Part shown: positions 26,590 through 37,076 of the stretch, in pieces
How the letters are laid out: each line of letters opens with the position of its first letter
Position numbering within the stretch: the first letter of the stretch is position 1
NCBI RefSeq assembly: GCF_013282745.1
Contig: NZ_CP054044.1
Span: forward strand, 682,001-746,000
DNA from: Yersinia bercovieri ATCC 43970
GTDB lineage: Bacteria; Pseudomonadota; Gammaproteobacteria; Enterobacterales; Enterobacteriaceae
Direction: 5' to 3'
Length of the DNA: 64,000 bases
Notes under the pieces: model-generated
Databases searched by the model: none
Told to the model about the DNA's origin: nothing
The model's input: only the letters and a program-made list of their open reading frames with translations
Program-made: the position numbers and the translations under genes

Positions 26590-27804
26590 ATGTCTGCAAA
26601 TAAGCCAACCACCGAAAAACTGGAAACCATCCTGGTCAGCGCGGGCAGGAGTAAAAGATTCACCCAAGGCTCGGTTAATACCGTGATTCAGCGGGCATCG
26701 TCTCTGGTTTTCGACTCCGTTAAAGCGAAAAAACAGGCCACCATCAATCGGGGAAATGGCGAGCTATTCTATGGCCGCCGCGGCACCTTAACCCATTTCT
26801 CCTTGCAGGAGGCGATGACTGAGTTGGAGGGTGGCGCGGGCTGCGTTCTCTATCCTTGCGGTGCGGCGGCGATCAGCAATGCAATTTTATCCTTTGTTTC
26901 AGCCGGCGATCATGTGCTGATGACCGGTTCGGCCTATGAGCCGGCTCAAAGTTTTTGCGATAAAATTTTATCGCGCATGAGTATCACCACGACCTATTTT
27001 GACCCGATGATTGGCGCGGGTATCGCCGCCCTGATCACCCCGCAAACCAAAGTGGTGTTCCTTGAGTCCCCCGGCTCTATCACCATGGAAATACAGGATA
27101 TTCCGGCGATGGTGAGGGCTATCCGCGCGGTGGCACCTGAGATAATCATTATGATGGACAATACTTGGGCGGCTGGTGTGCTGTTTAAAGCATTAGATTT
27201 TGATATTGATATCTCCATCCAATCAGGAACCAAATATATTATTGGTCACTCTGATGCCATGTTAGGAATTGCTGTTGCCAATGCGCGCTGTTGGGAGCAA
27301 CTGCGGGAAGACTCTTATCTGATGGGGCAGATGGTCGATGCTGACACCGCCTACCTTGCTAGCCGTGGGTTGCGCACTCTTAGTGTTCGCCTAAAACAGC
27401 ATGAGAAAAACAGTATCGAGATAGCCCACTGGTTGGCTCAGCGCCCAGAAGTTGCGGCGGTCTACCACCCGGCACTGCCTGACTGCAAAGGCCATGAATT
27501 CTACCTGCGGGACTTCACTGGCTGTAACGGTTTATTCTCCTTTGAACTAAAACAGGAGCTAACACAGCAGCAGTTAGAAGCCTATCTCGACCACTTCACT
27601 CACTTCAGCATGGCCTTCTCATGGGGCGGTTTTGAGTCCTTGATTCTGGGTTATCAACCCAAAGATATCCGCGCGATCCGCCGCTATGAGGGCGAAGGAA
27701 TTAACGGCACGTTATTCCGCCTGCATATTGGTCTGGAGAGTGTTCAAGATTTGCAAGACGACTTGGCGGCTGGCTTTGAGCGCATTAAAGCTGCGCAGGA
27801 GTAG
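26590..27804 (+). CDS. metC: Cystathionine beta-lyase MetC
   Basis: A 404-residue PLP-dependent enzyme that cleaves cystathionine to homocysteine, pyruvate and ammonia in methionine synthesis. The Cys/Met-metabolism fold is clear: an [20 protein letters not shown] substrate-site segment, the [12 protein letters not shown] phosphate-binding region, [11 protein letters not shown] with the PLP-binding Asp, and [13 protein letters not shown] with the Schiff-base lysine near residue 215. Length is close to E. coli MetC (395). Divergent from exbB as in E. coli. AAGGT precedes the ATG. Confidence 0.95.
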   Translation: MSANKPTTEKLETILVSAGRSKRFTQGSVNTVIQRASSLVFDSVKAKKQATINRGNGELFYGRRGTLTHFSLQEAMTELEGGAGCVLYPCGAAAISNAILSFVSAGDHVLMTGSAYEPAQSFCDKILSRMSITTTYFDPMIGAGIAALITPQTKVVFLESPGSITMEIQDIPAMVRAIRAVAPEIIIMMDNTWAAGVLFKALDFDIDISIQSGTKYIIGHSDAMLGIAVANARCWEQLREDSYLMGQMVDADTAYLASRGLRTLSVRLKQHEKNSIEIAHWLAQRPEVAAVYHPALPDCKGHEFYLRDFTGCNGLFSFELKQELTQQQLEAYLDHFTHFSMAFSWGGFESLILGYQPKDIRAIRRYEGEGINGTLFRLHIGLESVQDLQDDLAAGFERIKAAQE

Positions 27805-27814
27805 GTTCTGATCG

Positions 27815-27902
27815 GCATGACTTGTTTTAGTTTTATCGAAATGACTTGTTTAGTGAGGTGACTTGTTTTAGTGAGGTGACTTGTTTTAGTGAGGTCACTT
27901 GT
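27815..27902. repeat. Degenerate 18-bp tandem repeats downstream of metC
   Basis: The unit GTGACTTGTTTTAGTGAG occurs twice exactly at about 27858-27893, with degenerate flanking copies (ATGACTTGTTTTAGTTTT and ATGACTTGTTTAGTGAG to the left, GTCACTTGTT to the right). About four to five units in total lie between the metC stop and its terminator. Copy number probably varies among strains. Confidence 0.8.
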
Positions 27903-27903
27903 T

Positions 27904-27930
27904 AATGCGCGGTGACAATCTCCGCGCATT
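27904..27930 (+). terminator. metC terminator
   Basis: AATGCGCGG (27904-27912) pairs with CCGCGCATT (27922-27930) across a nine-base loop, followed by CATCCTCTTTT. A second small perfect inverted repeat (CTCTTTT-ACA-AAAAGAG) follows immediately. Confidence 0.75.
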
Positions 27931-28102
27931 CATCCTCTTTTACAAAAAGAGTATCAACAGCACATATATATCCCCTCAAAAATTCAGTTATTGAGGATAA
28001 GATCAATGTGGATCAGCGCCAATGCGGATACACTAGGTCACTCCACACCAACAGTTGTCCTTACCGACAATATCCTCACACGATAGGCAAACAGGAACAG
28101 AA

Positions 28103-28765
28103 ATGGATGTATTACGCGAAATCCTTCATGCCTTATGGCAGCAGGATTTTAGTAAACTTGCCGACCCGAATGTGATTTGGGTTATTTACGGCATACTCTT
28201 TACCACCCTATTTTTAGAAAACGGTTTGCTGCCGGCTTCTTTCCTCCCCGGAGATAGCTTGCTGCTATTGGCGGGTGCATTAATTGCCAAGGGGGTCATG
28301 GGGTTCTTGCCCACCATGATCATTCTGACCATTGCCGCTAGTCTGGGTTGTTGGCTGAGCTACCTGCAAGGGCTGTGGTTAGGCGATACTAAAGTGGTCA
28401 AAAAGTGGCTCTTGCAGCTACCGGTTCATTATCGTCAGCGCGCCCATACTCTCTTTGTACGCCATGGTCTGGCGGCCCTAATTATTGGCCGTTTTCTCGC
28501 TTTTGTGCGCACCTTATTGCCCACACTGGCCGGTATTTCTGGCCTAAATAGCGCGCGTTTTCAATTCTTTAACTGGCTCAGTGGGCTGCTGTGGGTTGGC
28601 AGTGTGGTGGGTTTGGGCTTCGCACTAAGCCAGATTCCCTTGGTTAAGCATTATGAAAATCAGGTTATGACCGCACTGATGATTCTACCCATTGTGTTGC
28701 TATTGGTGGGTTTGGTCGGCACCCTGGTTCTGGTGTGGTGCAAACGTAAAAGCGTGACTGAGTAG
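28103..28765 (+). CDS. yghB: DedA-family membrane protein YghB
   Basis: A 220-residue inner-membrane DedA/SNARE-associated protein, a family tied to membrane homeostasis and lipid-carrier or drug tolerance. Hallmarks are [22 protein letters not shown] near residue 35, [16 protein letters not shown] near 135 and several membrane helices. The start ATG at 28103 follows CAGGAACAG and gives the E. coli YghB length (219); an in-frame ATG 48 bases upstream lacks support. Synteny metC-yghB-yqhC is as in E. coli. It ends 14 bp from the convergent yqhC. Confidence 0.92.
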   Translation: MDVLREILHALWQQDFSKLADPNVIWVIYGILFTTLFLENGLLPASFLPGDSLLLLAGALIAKGVMGFLPTMIILTIAASLGCWLSYLQGLWLGDTKVVKKWLLQLPVHYRQRAHTLFVRHGLAALIIGRFLAFVRTLLPTLAGISGLNSARFQFFNWLSGLLWVGSVVGLGFALSQIPLVKHYENQVMTALMILPIVLLLVGLVGTLVLVWCKRKSVTE

Positions 28766-28779
28766 CAGAGCTGTCAACA

Positions 28780-29673
28780 TCAGTTAGCGCGCAGTTTGGC
28801 GACCTCTTCGCTCGGGGTATGGCCGAAATAGCGCTTAAATTCACGGCTGAACTGTGACGCGCTCTCATATCCCACCCTGTTTGCGGCGGTACTGGCCTTT
28901 AGGCCGTCGTGCAACATCATCATCCGCGCCCGATGCAGCCGGTAAGATTTCAGATATTGCAGCGGAGAGGTGTTGGTCACCGCTTTAAAGTTGTGATGAA
29001 ACGCCGAAACACTCATGTTCACATCGGCCGCTAGCTGCTCGACATTCAAGTTATCCGCAAATTGATGCTCAATCCGTCGCAATGTTTTGGTGATCTGATT
29101 GAAGTGCCCATGGCGGTTAACCAGCGCCTGCAAAGCCCCGCCGCACTGCCCACAGAGCACATAGTAGAGAATCTCACGCACAATTTGCGGGCCAAGCACT
29201 CTGGCATCACGGGGTTTGGACATCACATCCAGCAATCGCTCGGTGGCACACAACATTTCATCAGTCAGCGCAGACGAATTAACCCCCGAACTATTGCCGA
29301 AGGGTTTATCTAGCTCGTCATCACCTATATCGATAAGTAAATCCTGTAGCATTTGGCTGTCTATATGAATCGAAATCCCTGCCAGTGGTATCTCTGGGCT
29401 GGCGAAGGTTTCACATTCAAACGGCAGTGGCACCGTTAGAATCAGGTAGTTTTTCGGGTCATAACGAAAGACCTTACTGCCCAAATAACCCACTTTATGC
29501 CCCTGAAATATAATCACCACACTGGGGGTGTACATTACCGGGGTGCGCGGCTGATGGGTGGTGGAGTATAAAATTTTCACCCGTGGCACAGCTGAGGGGG
29601 TTAAGCCATTGCCCTGAGCCAGATGGCTAATCTTCTTCGCCAGCAGCACCTGAATATCATTAACCTCTACCAT
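28780..29673 (-). CDS. yqhC: AraC-family regulator YqhC
   Basis: A 297-residue transcription factor with an AraC-type N-terminal cupin-like domain (about residues 1-180) and two C-terminal helix-turn-helix motifs ([20 protein letters not shown] and [20 protein letters not shown]). In E. coli YqhC activates the divergent yqhD-dkgA genes in response to reactive aldehydes; the same arrangement is present here. The start is ATG, with AGGTGA a few bases upstream. Confidence 0.92.
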   Translation of the reverse strand: MVEVNDIQVLLAKKISHLAQGNGLTPSAVPRVKILYSTTHQPRTPVMYTPSVVIIFQGHKVGYLGSKVFRYDPKNYLILTVPLPFECETFASPEIPLAGISIHIDSQMLQDLLIDIGDDELDKPFGNSSGVNSSALTDEMLCATERLLDVMSKPRDARVLGPQIVREILYYVLCGQCGGALQALVNRHGHFNQITKTLRRIEHQFADNLNVEQLAADVNMSVSAFHHNFKAVTNTSPLQYLKSYRLHRARMMMLHDGLKASTAANRVGYESASQFSREFKRYFGHTPSEEVAKLRAN

Positions 29674-29869
29674 GGTGAGTTCACCTGTTTCTGTTATCTA
29701 GAGCAATCTATCATCGGAAACGATCTGACATAAATTGTGCTGTATTTACCGAGTTTTCTACAGTGCTTTGGAGAAATAGGCAAGAGCAAGGCAGAAATGT
29801 GCATTGAGATATGGTGCTAAGTTGCCGACAATGGCTACCAATGTCATTAATAACGATGGAATAAAAATA
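29674..29869. promoter_or_regulatory. yqhC/yqhD divergent regulatory region
   Basis: 196 bp between the two divergent starts. By analogy with E. coli it should hold the YqhC-activated yqhD promoter. I could not identify the exact operator by eye. Confidence 0.5.
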
Positions 29870-31027
29870 ATGCAAAACTTCACCCTCCACACCCCGACTA
29901 AAGTGCTGTTCGGTACTGGCCAGATAGCGCAACTGAGCAAAGAGATCCCCGCTGATGCCCGCATTTTAATCACCTACGGTGGCGGCAGTATTAAGCAAAA
30001 TGGCGTGTTGGACCAAGTCCATAACGCACTGAAAGGCTTTGATTTCCTTGAGTTTGGCGGTATCGAACCTAACCCAACCTATGAAACCCTGATGAAGGCG
30101 GTCGAGCTTATTCGGGCAGAAAAAATCAACTTCCTGCTGGCAGTCGGCGGTGGTTCAGTATTGGATGGCACCAAGTTCATCGCTGCCGCTGTTAACTATC
30201 CACAAGATCCATGGCACATTCTGGAAACCACAGGTAGCGATATCACTGAAGCGCTGCCAATGGGTTCCGTGCTGACCTTACCTGCCACCGGCTCTGAAAC
30301 CAACAGTGGCGCGGTGATCAGCCGCCGCAGCACTGGTGATAAGCAACACTTCTTCTCCCCGCATGTCCAACCGCTGTTTGCGGTGCTGGACCCGGTTGTT
30401 ACTTACAGCCTGCCGCCACGTCAGGTGGCGAATGGTGTTGTCGATGCATTTGTGCATACCATTGAGCAATATTTGACCTATCCGGTTGATGCGAAAGTGC
30501 AAGATCGCTTCGCGGAAGGGCTGCTCTTAACTCTGATTGAAGATGGCCCGAAAGCATTGACTGACCCAGAGAATTACAACGTGCGCGCCAATATTATGTG
30601 GAGCGCCACCATGGCATTAAATGGCCTGATTGGGGCCGGTGTCCCGCAAGACTGGGCAACACACATGCTGGGTCACGAACTGACAGCGCGCCATGGTCTT
30701 GACCATGCACAAACACTGGCGGTGGTACTACCTGCACTGCTGGTTGCCAAGAAAGAACAAAAACGCGCCAAACTGCTGCAATATGCTGAACGCGTCTGGG
30801 GCCTGCGTGAAGGGAGTGAAGAGCAGCGCATCGATGCCGCCATTGAAGCGACTCGTCATTTCTTTGAAAGCATGGGGGTCGCGACTCGCCTGTCCGCCTA
30901 CAAACTGGATGGCAGCTCTATTCCCGATTTAATCAAAAAATTGGAAGAGCACGGCATGACCCAACTTGGTGAACACGGTGATATCACACTAGCGGATAGT
31001 AAACGTATCTACGAAGCTGCGGTCTAA
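29870..31027 (+). CDS. yqhD: NADPH-dependent aldehyde reductase YqhD
   Basis: A 385-residue iron/zinc-type alcohol dehydrogenase that reduces short-chain and lipid-peroxidation aldehydes. Evidence includes the nucleotide-binding AVGGGSVLDGTKFIAAAV near residue 95 and the metal-binding histidines in WATHMLGHELTARHGLDHAQ (about residues 264-285). E. coli YqhD has 387 residues and begins with the same MNNFNLHTPT-type sequence, which fixes the start at 29870; upstream in-frame ATGs add 22 residues without homology. Located downstream of the divergent yqhC activator gene. Confidence 0.94.
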   Translation: MQNFTLHTPTKVLFGTGQIAQLSKEIPADARILITYGGGSIKQNGVLDQVHNALKGFDFLEFGGIEPNPTYETLMKAVELIRAEKINFLLAVGGGSVLDGTKFIAAAVNYPQDPWHILETTGSDITEALPMGSVLTLPATGSETNSGAVISRRSTGDKQHFFSPHVQPLFAVLDPVVTYSLPPRQVANGVVDAFVHTIEQYLTYPVDAKVQDRFAEGLLLTLIEDGPKALTDPENYNVRANIMWSATMALNGLIGAGVPQDWATHMLGHELTARHGLDHAQTLAVVLPALLVAKKEQKRAKLLQYAERVWGLREGSEEQRIDAAIEATRHFFESMGVATRLSAYKLDGSSIPDLIKKLEEHGMTQLGEHGDITLADSKRIYEAAV

Positions 31028-31329
31028 TAATTAGGTGTCATAGAGTCGGCAATCGCTGGCTCTATGTCATGACTGAAGGCAGCACTCCACTACTTTCATC
31101 TATTATAGTGGGCGTTATATTTATTTACTGCTAGGCTTTGGATTATTGCCACACATCACGCTACCCCTATCTCATTGGCAGGTCAGTGCCGACGATAGAC
31201 CTGTTCACCTTTGATGGTTCCCACACGCGATAAATACCAATCAAGCTAATAAATATGATGATCACAGCTAAACTTACACTATCGGTCACAGGGCTGGAAC
31301 AGCCCAGTTTGTAAGCTAAGGAGATAAAC
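31028..31329. other. Intergenic region yqhD-dkgA
   Basis: About 300 bp. A hairpin (CATAGAGTC, 31039-31047, with GGCTCTATG, 31058-31066) follows the yqhD stop and may act as a terminator, though no T-run is present. A perfect inverted repeat GGGCTG-GAA-CAGCCC lies at 31291-31305, close to the dkgA start, and may be a regulatory site. TAAGGAG at about 31317-31323 is the dkgA ribosome-binding site. Confidence 0.5.
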
Positions 31330-32163
31330 ATGGCGACGCAACCCATTATCAAATTGCACGATGGAAACCTGATGCCACAGCTTGGCCTTGGTGTTTGGCA
31401 GGCGAGCATTGAAGAGACACAGCTGGCAGTCAGTAAGGCGCTAGAGGTGGGCTATCGGTTAGTCGATACTGCGGCTATTTATAAGAATGAAGTGGGTGTT
31501 GGTCACGCGCTAAAAACGGCAGGCGTCGCCCGCGAAGAGCTATTTATTACCACCAAATTGTGGAATGACGGCCAGCGCTACCCAAAGCAGGGGCTGGAAG
31601 AGAGCCTGGAAAAACTTCAGCTCGACTACGTGGATCTCTATCTGATTCACTGGCCTGATCCCGCGCAGGATCGTTATGTCAGTGCCTGGCGTGAGCTTAT
31701 CACCTTGAAAGAGCAAGGTTTAGTTCGCAGCATCGGCGTCTGTAACTTCAATATCCCTCACCTGCAACGGTTGATTGATGAAACCGGGGTTGCCCCGACC
31801 CTCAATCAGATTGAGCTGCATCCGCTGTTACAGCAGCGCCAGTTACATGCCTGGAATGCTACCCACCATATTGCGACCGAATCCTGGAGCCCCTTGGCAC
31901 AAGGTGGCGAAGGTGTTTTCGATCAACCCGTTATCCGCCAGCTCGCGCAAAAATACAACAAAACAGCGGCTCAGATAGTGATCCGTTGGCACCTTGATTG
32001 CGGGCTAATCGTTATCCCTAAATCGGTAACGCCAGCGCGTATCAGAGAGAATTTTGAGGTGTTTGATTTTAAGCTGCACAAAGATGAACTGACGGCAATT
32101 TCGAAGCTAGATAGCGGTAAACGATTGGGGCCAGACCCGGATGTTTTCGGGTCTGACCGCTGA
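31330..32163 (+). CDS. dkgA: 2,5-diketo-D-gluconate reductase A (aldo-keto reductase) DkgA
   Basis: A 277-residue NADPH-dependent aldo-keto reductase, E. coli length 275, acting on methylglyoxal and other carbonyls. The AKR signature is clear: VGYRLVDTAAIYKNEVGVGH with the catalytic Asp and Tyr near residues 47-52, TKLWND with the catalytic Lys, LIHWPDP with His, GVCNFN, and the cofactor-binding IPKSVTPARIRENF near the end. A strong AAGGAG site precedes the ATG by about eight bases. It belongs to the YqhC aldehyde-response neighbourhood. Confidence 0.93.
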   Translation: MATQPIIKLHDGNLMPQLGLGVWQASIEETQLAVSKALEVGYRLVDTAAIYKNEVGVGHALKTAGVAREELFITTKLWNDGQRYPKQGLEESLEKLQLDYVDLYLIHWPDPAQDRYVSAWRELITLKEQGLVRSIGVCNFNIPHLQRLIDETGVAPTLNQIELHPLLQQRQLHAWNATHHIATESWSPLAQGGEGVFDQPVIRQLAQKYNKTAAQIVIRWHLDCGLIVIPKSVTPARIRENFEVFDFKLHKDELTAISKLDSGKRLGPDPDVFGSDR

Positions 32164-32180
32164 TTTAAGAACTTTTCAGC

Positions 32181-34451
32181 TTAATGAGGCTTGCTTTTAC
32201 CTTTGCTGGTGCCCGACGGCTTATTCAGCGGCGCTCTGTTGCCGCCGATTTTGCTGCCTGATGACTTAGACGCGGCCGGGCTATTGGCTGACTGCGGCCT
32301 CTTACCCGCTGGCACGGCCTGAGTTCGACTACCGGGCTGGCGCTGGCGGGTAATTGAGGTGTGCTTGGTCAACGCTGGCGTATGATGGCGCAACGCGCGG
32401 CGTGCTTCGCGCTGCTCTTCTATTGTCGCTGCCGGCACCAAACATTCACGACGGCTACCAATCAGATGCTGCAACCCCATATCGGCCAATGCGTCGCGAA
32501 TCATCGGCCAGTTGGCCGGATCATGATAGCGTAGTAATGCTTTATGCAACCGCCGCTGACGATCGCCTTTCGGCACCACCACCTCCTCACTCTTATAATC
32601 TACCTTCGACAGCGGGTTTTTACCGGTGTAATACATGGTGGTAGAGTTCGCCAGCGGCGAGGGATAGAAGTTCTGCACCTGATCCAAACGGAAGCGGTTT
32701 TTCTTCAGCCATAACGCCAGATTAACCATATCCTTATCCTCAGTCCCCGGATGGGCGGAGATGAAATAAGGGATCAGATACTGCTCTTTACCCGCCTGCT
32801 TAGAGTAGGTATCAAATAGCTCTTTAAAGCGCTGATAGCTGCCCATTCCCGGTTTCATCATTTTGGAAAGTGGGCCTTCCTCTGTGTGTTCCGGGGCAAT
32901 TTTCAAATAGCCGCCCACATGGTGGCTGGCTAACTCTTTGATATAACGCGGATCTTCGACTGCCAAATCGTAACGTACCCCGGAGGCTATCAGGATCTTT
33001 TTAATCCCCTTCAAATCACGCGCTCGTCGATACAGGGAGATCGTCGGTTCATGGTTAGTGTCCATGTGCTGGCAGATTTCAGGGTAAACACAAGAGGCAC
33101 GGCGGCATGTTTGCTCGGCGCGCGGTGATTGGCAGCGCAGCATGTACATATTGGCTGTCGGGCCACCAAGATCTGAAATAATGCCGGTAAAACCAGGGAC
33201 TTTGTCGCGAATCTCTTCGATTTCACGAATAATAGAATCTTCTGAACGGCTCTGAATTATGCGCCCTTCATGCTCGGTGATAGAGCAGAATGAACAGCCG
33301 CCATAGCAACCGCGCATGATATTGATTGAGAAGCGGATCATGTCATAGGCTGGGATCGGTGATTTGCCATAAACAGGGTGCGGCACGCGCTGGTAAGGCA
33401 GCGCAAAAACGCTGTCCATCTCTTCCGTACTGAGCGGGATCGCCGGCGGGTTAATCCAGATGTAGCGGTCACCATGTTTTTGCATCAAAGCCCGCGCACA
33501 ACCGGGATTGGTTTCATGATGCAAAATCCGCGAGGTGTGGGCATATAACACTTTGTCTGCCTTCACTTTTTCGTAAGAAGGCAGTAAGACATAGGTCTTT
33601 TCCCATGGTTTGGGTTTAGCGGCGCGTACCGTAATAGGTTTCGCCTCTGGCTCAGGGATATCATTGGTTGCACAGGGTAGATCTTCGCCATAGGGGTTGG
33701 GGATGGCTTCAATGCGCCCAGGGCTATCCAGACGGGTAGAGTCCACCCCGCTCCAGCCCGGTAGCGCCGTTTTGCGCATCACTACCGTGTTACGCACATC
33801 CTGAATATCGGCAATTTTCTCACCCGCCGCCAGACGATGTGCAACTTCAACCAATGGCCGCTCGCCATTACCGTAAACCAACATATCCGCTTTCGCATCC
33901 ACGATCACCGAACGGCGAACCGTGTCCGACCAATAATCGTAGTGGGCAATGCGCCGCAGACTGGCCTCGATCCCACCGAGTAATACCGGCACGTGGCTAT
34001 AGGCCTCTTTGCAGCGCTGGCTATACACCAATGTGGCGCGATCTGGTCGTTTACCACTTTGGTTATCGGGGGTATAGGCATCGTCGTGACGCAATTTTCG
34101 GTCAGCGGTATAGCGGTTGATCATCGAGTCCATATTCCCGGCGGTCACACCGAAAAACAGATTTGGCTCACCAAGGCGCATAAAGTCATTTTTATTAGTC
34201 CAATCCGGCTGGGCAATAATCCCCACACGGAAGCCTTGGGCCTCCAACATGCGGCCAATAATCGCCATACCAAAGCTTGGATGGTCAACATAGGCATCGC
34301 CAGTGATAACAATGATATCGCAGCTGTCCCAGCCCAATATGTCCATCTCCTCCCGTGACATCGGCAAGAATGGCGCAGTGCCATAGCATTCAGCCCAATA
34401 TGGCTGATAAGAAAACAGGTCACGCTCTGGTTGGATCAGGCTGGTACTCAT
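32181..34451 (-). CDS. ygiQ: Radical SAM protein YgiQ
   Basis: A 756-residue member of the UPF0313/YgiQ family of radical SAM enzymes with unknown substrate. The [4Fe-4S]-binding CxxxCxxC motif is [18 protein letters not shown], near residue 385. An N-terminal B12-binding-like Rossmann region ([19 protein letters not shown]) precedes it, and the YgiQ C-terminal domain follows, with a basic low-complexity tail rich in Ser/Pro/Lys. The start at ATG 34451 matches E. coli YgiQ (SLIQPDRDLF); a TTG at 34475 would add eight residues. It is convergent with dkgA and faces away from the repeat at 34601-34688. Confidence 0.93.
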   Translation of the reverse strand: MSTSLIQPERDLFSYQPYWAECYGTAPFLPMSREEMDILGWDSCDIIVITGDAYVDHPSFGMAIIGRMLEAQGFRVGIIAQPDWTNKNDFMRLGEPNLFFGVTAGNMDSMINRYTADRKLRHDDAYTPDNQSGKRPDRATLVYSQRCKEAYSHVPVLLGGIEASLRRIAHYDYWSDTVRRSVIVDAKADMLVYGNGERPLVEVAHRLAAGEKIADIQDVRNTVVMRKTALPGWSGVDSTRLDSPGRIEAIPNPYGEDLPCATNDIPEPEAKPITVRAAKPKPWEKTYVLLPSYEKVKADKVLYAHTSRILHHETNPGCARALMQKHGDRYIWINPPAIPLSTEEMDSVFALPYQRVPHPVYGKSPIPAYDMIRFSINIMRGCYGGCSFCSITEHEGRIIQSRSEDSIIREIEEIRDKVPGFTGIISDLGGPTANMYMLRCQSPRAEQTCRRASCVYPEICQHMDTNHEPTISLYRRARDLKGIKKILIASGVRYDLAVEDPRYIKELASHHVGGYLKIAPEHTEEGPLSKMMKPGMGSYQRFKELFDTYSKQAGKEQYLIPYFISAHPGTEDKDMVNLALWLKKNRFRLDQVQNFYPSPLANSTTMYYTGKNPLSKVDYKSEEVVVPKGDRQRRLHKALLRYHDPANWPMIRDALADMGLQHLIGSRRECLVPAATIEEQREARRALRHHTPALTKHTSITRQRQPGSRTQAVPAGKRPQSANSPAASKSSGSKIGGNRAPLNKPSGTSKGKSKPH

Positions 34452-34600
34452 GGCAACACTCTTTGAATTGGGCAAGTTGAGGTGGTTCGGGTTAAGAAAT
34501 CATCACCGGGCGGCGATTATACGCATTTATCCATGAGAAGAGGAAGGATATTGCTAGTTTTGGGATGAGTTTTAGGGATTAAGTGGCGTTAATAATGGGG

Positions 34601-34688
34601 GTGATTGGTTCGATTGACATGAGATTTATGCTCACCTTGGCTTAAATGCCTCTCTGCTAGCTTAAATGCCTCAACCGAACCGGATCAC
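34601..34688. repeat. Short terminal-inverted-repeat element related to the fep-flanking repeats
   Basis: This 88-bp unit begins GTGATTGGTTCGATTGA and ends TCAACCGAACCGGATCAC, inverted repeats of each other with few mismatches. The first 35 bases resemble the end of the large repeat at 3574-3620 (GATCGGTTCGGTTGACATGAGATC, then TTCAC and TTGGC). Internally GCTTAAATGCCTC occurs twice, 20 bp apart. It looks like a minimal non-autonomous form of the same repeat family, between ygiQ and ftsP. Confidence 0.65.
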
Positions 34689-34690
34689 CA

Positions 34691-36118
34691 TTAACCCACT
34701 GTTGGGGCTGCCACCGTCACCAACTGCCCCGCCGAGCCGCGATCCGCCATTTCTAGCGTCTGGCTGTGGAACAAGAATGGGAAGTGCTGCGAGGAAACCT
34801 GATTGAAGTAGACCAGTAGCTCCACATCACCATCGACCCATACTGTATCCTTCCAACCGCGATCCTCAGCCATCGCCGGCGCGCCATTAACACTCTTCAC
34901 CAAGAAAGAAACGCCTTGGATATGAAATGCTTGCGGCATATCTGCATGTAACGTCCAACGCTCCCAAGTACCTTGCTGCGCCTGCGCATCAACCCGGCTC
35001 ATATCCCAAATTGCACCATTGATTCCTGGCAGGGAATCCCCCAAACGGAACTCACGGGAACGAATCACATTGCCATCAAGAATCTGATCAGCAAGCAAAC
35101 GCATTGGCAGATTATCGGTGACTAACGGCAGCAAACCCGTGGGCTTTAAGGTCAAAACCAATGTGGAAATCAAAATACTCGATGGCTCAAATAAGCCACG
35201 CAGGCGATCCATAATTCCGGCAGAATCACCCGCCGTGATGGAAACTTCACTGCCCTGCGACATATCAATGACCACTTCACGCCGCTCACCGGGGGCAAGC
35301 GAGAGTTGCTGCACTGCCACCGGAGAGGGGAGGAACCCTTGGTCACTCGCGACAACATGTAGCGGGCGACCATCGCTAAGTTGCAGGGTATAGCAGCGGG
35401 AGTTGGAGGCGTTGAGCAAACGTAACCGCACCCAACCACGAGAAACTTCAACAAACGGACTTTGTACCCCGTTCACCAGCAGCGTATCACCGACGAAGCC
35501 ACCTTTAGCGGGCGGGTTATATTCCGGCACGCCAAAGTTATCCAGCCGCTTGTCCTGAATAATAATCGGGAAATCATCAACGCCGTAATGGTTCGGCAAA
35601 GGCATCGCTTTGCTGATTTCATCTTCCACCAACCACATACCGGCCAACCCATTATAAACGTGCGGTGCCATGCGGTTAGGGGTATTGGCATGATACCAAC
35701 AAGTCGCTGCCGGCTGGCGTACCGGCAATACCGGAGACCAATCAGCACCAGGCGAAATCATGCGCGCCGCACCGCCCATCAGCGTACCGGGGACTTGCAG
35801 GCCGCTGATCGTCATGGATACCGGCTCAGTCAAGCGGTTGCTGTAAATGAGTTTGACGTCATCGCCGCTAAAAACCCTGACTGTTGGCCCCAAATACATG
35901 CCGTTAACCCCCCATACGGCAGCTTTCTGACCACCACTAAATGCCCAGTGCGCCCGCTGTAAGGTCAAAAACAGCGGTTGACCGCGGCGGGACTCCAGTA
36001 AGGGTGGAACAGGTAGCGAGGGTTGTTGGGTACTATTAGCCTGTGCCCTCAATGGCAACGAACCAGCACCTAGCGCTAAGCCCGTAGCCTGAATGAACTG
36101 GCGACGACTGAGTGACAT
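34691..36118 (-). CDS. ftsP: Cell division protein FtsP (SufI)
   Basis: A 475-residue periplasmic multicopper-oxidase-like protein that stabilises the divisome under stress (E. coli 470). A Tat signal SRRQFIQATGLALG begins at residue 4. Cupredoxin domains follow, but the copper ligands of true oxidases are largely missing, as known for FtsP. The start ATG at 36118 places the twin-arginine motif correctly; an upstream in-frame ATG at 36202 adds 28 residues without similarity. It is upstream of ygiQ in the same direction, as in E. coli, with the short repeat element between them. Confidence 0.93.
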   Translation of the reverse strand: MSLSRRQFIQATGLALGAGSLPLRAQANSTQQPSLPVPPLLESRRGQPLFLTLQRAHWAFSGGQKAAVWGVNGMYLGPTVRVFSGDDVKLIYSNRLTEPVSMTISGLQVPGTLMGGAARMISPGADWSPVLPVRQPAATCWYHANTPNRMAPHVYNGLAGMWLVEDEISKAMPLPNHYGVDDFPIIIQDKRLDNFGVPEYNPPAKGGFVGDTLLVNGVQSPFVEVSRGWVRLRLLNASNSRCYTLQLSDGRPLHVVASDQGFLPSPVAVQQLSLAPGERREVVIDMSQGSEVSITAGDSAGIMDRLRGLFEPSSILISTLVLTLKPTGLLPLVTDNLPMRLLADQILDGNVIRSREFRLGDSLPGINGAIWDMSRVDAQAQQGTWERWTLHADMPQAFHIQGVSFLVKSVNGAPAMAEDRGWKDTVWVDGDVELLVYFNQVSSQHFPFLFHSQTLEMADRGSAGQLVTVAAPTVG

Positions 36119-36237
36119 ATCTTCTCCGTGAAAACCACAATCAAATCTACTGCAAAATTTTGCCTGACTGCGAATAACGCTGAAGCACGGCAAAACGCTC
36201 ACGACTAGAGTCGCTTAAATGAAAATCCAAAACTTTA

Positions 36238-36280
36238 CTTCAACTAAAATTCGCTTCAACCAAAATCCGCTTCAATTAAG
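36238..36280. repeat. 16-bp tandem repeat upstream of ftsP
   Basis: CTTCAACTAAAATTCG (36238-36253) is followed directly by CTTCAACCAAAATCCG (36254-36269) and a partial third unit CTTCAATTAAG. It lies between plsC and ftsP, about 120 bp before the ftsP start. Confidence 0.75.
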
Positions 36281-36335
36281 ACTGACGCCAATCATAACAA
36301 CCAGCGCACAATAACCTGCCCCTGGCAGCTAATGA

Positions 36336-37076
36336 TTATTTTTCAGTCGCGGTCTGTTGCGCCTCTTGGGCAATTTCTGCGTCGAGTTGCTCAATTTTAG
36401 CCAACATCAGATTGCGGCAGTGCTCAGACAACTCGCGCACCCGCTCTTTGCCATAGCCGGTGGTATCCACAGGCGGCATGATCTCTACGATGACTTTGCC
36501 ATTTGACCAACGATTTAAGTTGATATGATTCGTGCTGGAGACACAAATTGGCACAATCGGCACACCAGCGGCAATCGCTGCATGAAAAGCACCGGTCTTA
36601 AATGGCAACAAACCACGACCACGGCTACGGGTGCCCTCTGGGAACATCCAGATAGAGACATCTCTTTTTTTCACCTGCTCGACCACTTGAGCAATAGTGC
36701 CATGCGCTTTAGCGCGGTTATCGCGATCGATAAGCAAGTTACCGGTCAGCCAGTATAGTGGCCCAAATAATGGCACCCACAGCAGGCTCTTTTTGCCCAC
36801 AGTGACTGTACCAGACTGAACCACATTCGACATGGTGACCATATCGTAATTATTTTGATGGTTGGCAATATAGATACAGGTGCCGTAGCTGGCCGCTTCT
36901 TTAGGAATGCGTTGCTCAACCGTAATGCCAAACAGCACTGACATCCGACCAAACAGATGGGCGAAGGTCGCGAGATTACGCGGATTTCGCGGCCTAAATA
37001 GGCAATAAATCGAACCAAACACACACACCAGAACACAATAGAAAACGGCCAGTACCGTGCGCAAAATTAATAGCAT
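36336..37076 (-). CDS. plsC: 1-acylglycerol-3-phosphate O-acyltransferase PlsC
   Basis: A 246-residue inner-membrane enzyme making phosphatidic acid from lysophosphatidic acid (E. coli 245). The acyltransferase motifs are present: NHQNNYDM (HX4D) near residue 72, a basic GKKSLLWVPLFGPLYW segment, FPEGTRSRGRG near 145 and VPIVPICVS. An N-terminal membrane helix precedes them. GAGGGTG lies just upstream of the ATG. It lies between parC and ftsP as in E. coli. Confidence 0.94.
   Translation of the reverse strand: MLLILRTVLAVFYCVLVCVFGSIYCLFRPRNPRNLATFAHLFGRMSVLFGITVEQRIPKEAASYGTCIYIANHQNNYDMVTMSNVVQSGTVTVGKKSLLWVPLFGPLYWLTGNLLIDRDNRAKAHGTIAQVVEQVKKRDVSIWMFPEGTRSRGRGLLPFKTGAFHAAIAAGVPIVPICVSSTNHINLNRWSNGKVIVEIMPPVDTTGYGKERVRELSEHCRNLMLAKIEQLDAEIAQEAQQTATEK

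Noticed and set aside
27815..27902. Possible CRISPR array
   Set aside because: The 18-bp units are contiguous, with no spacers of regular length and no cas genes nearby.
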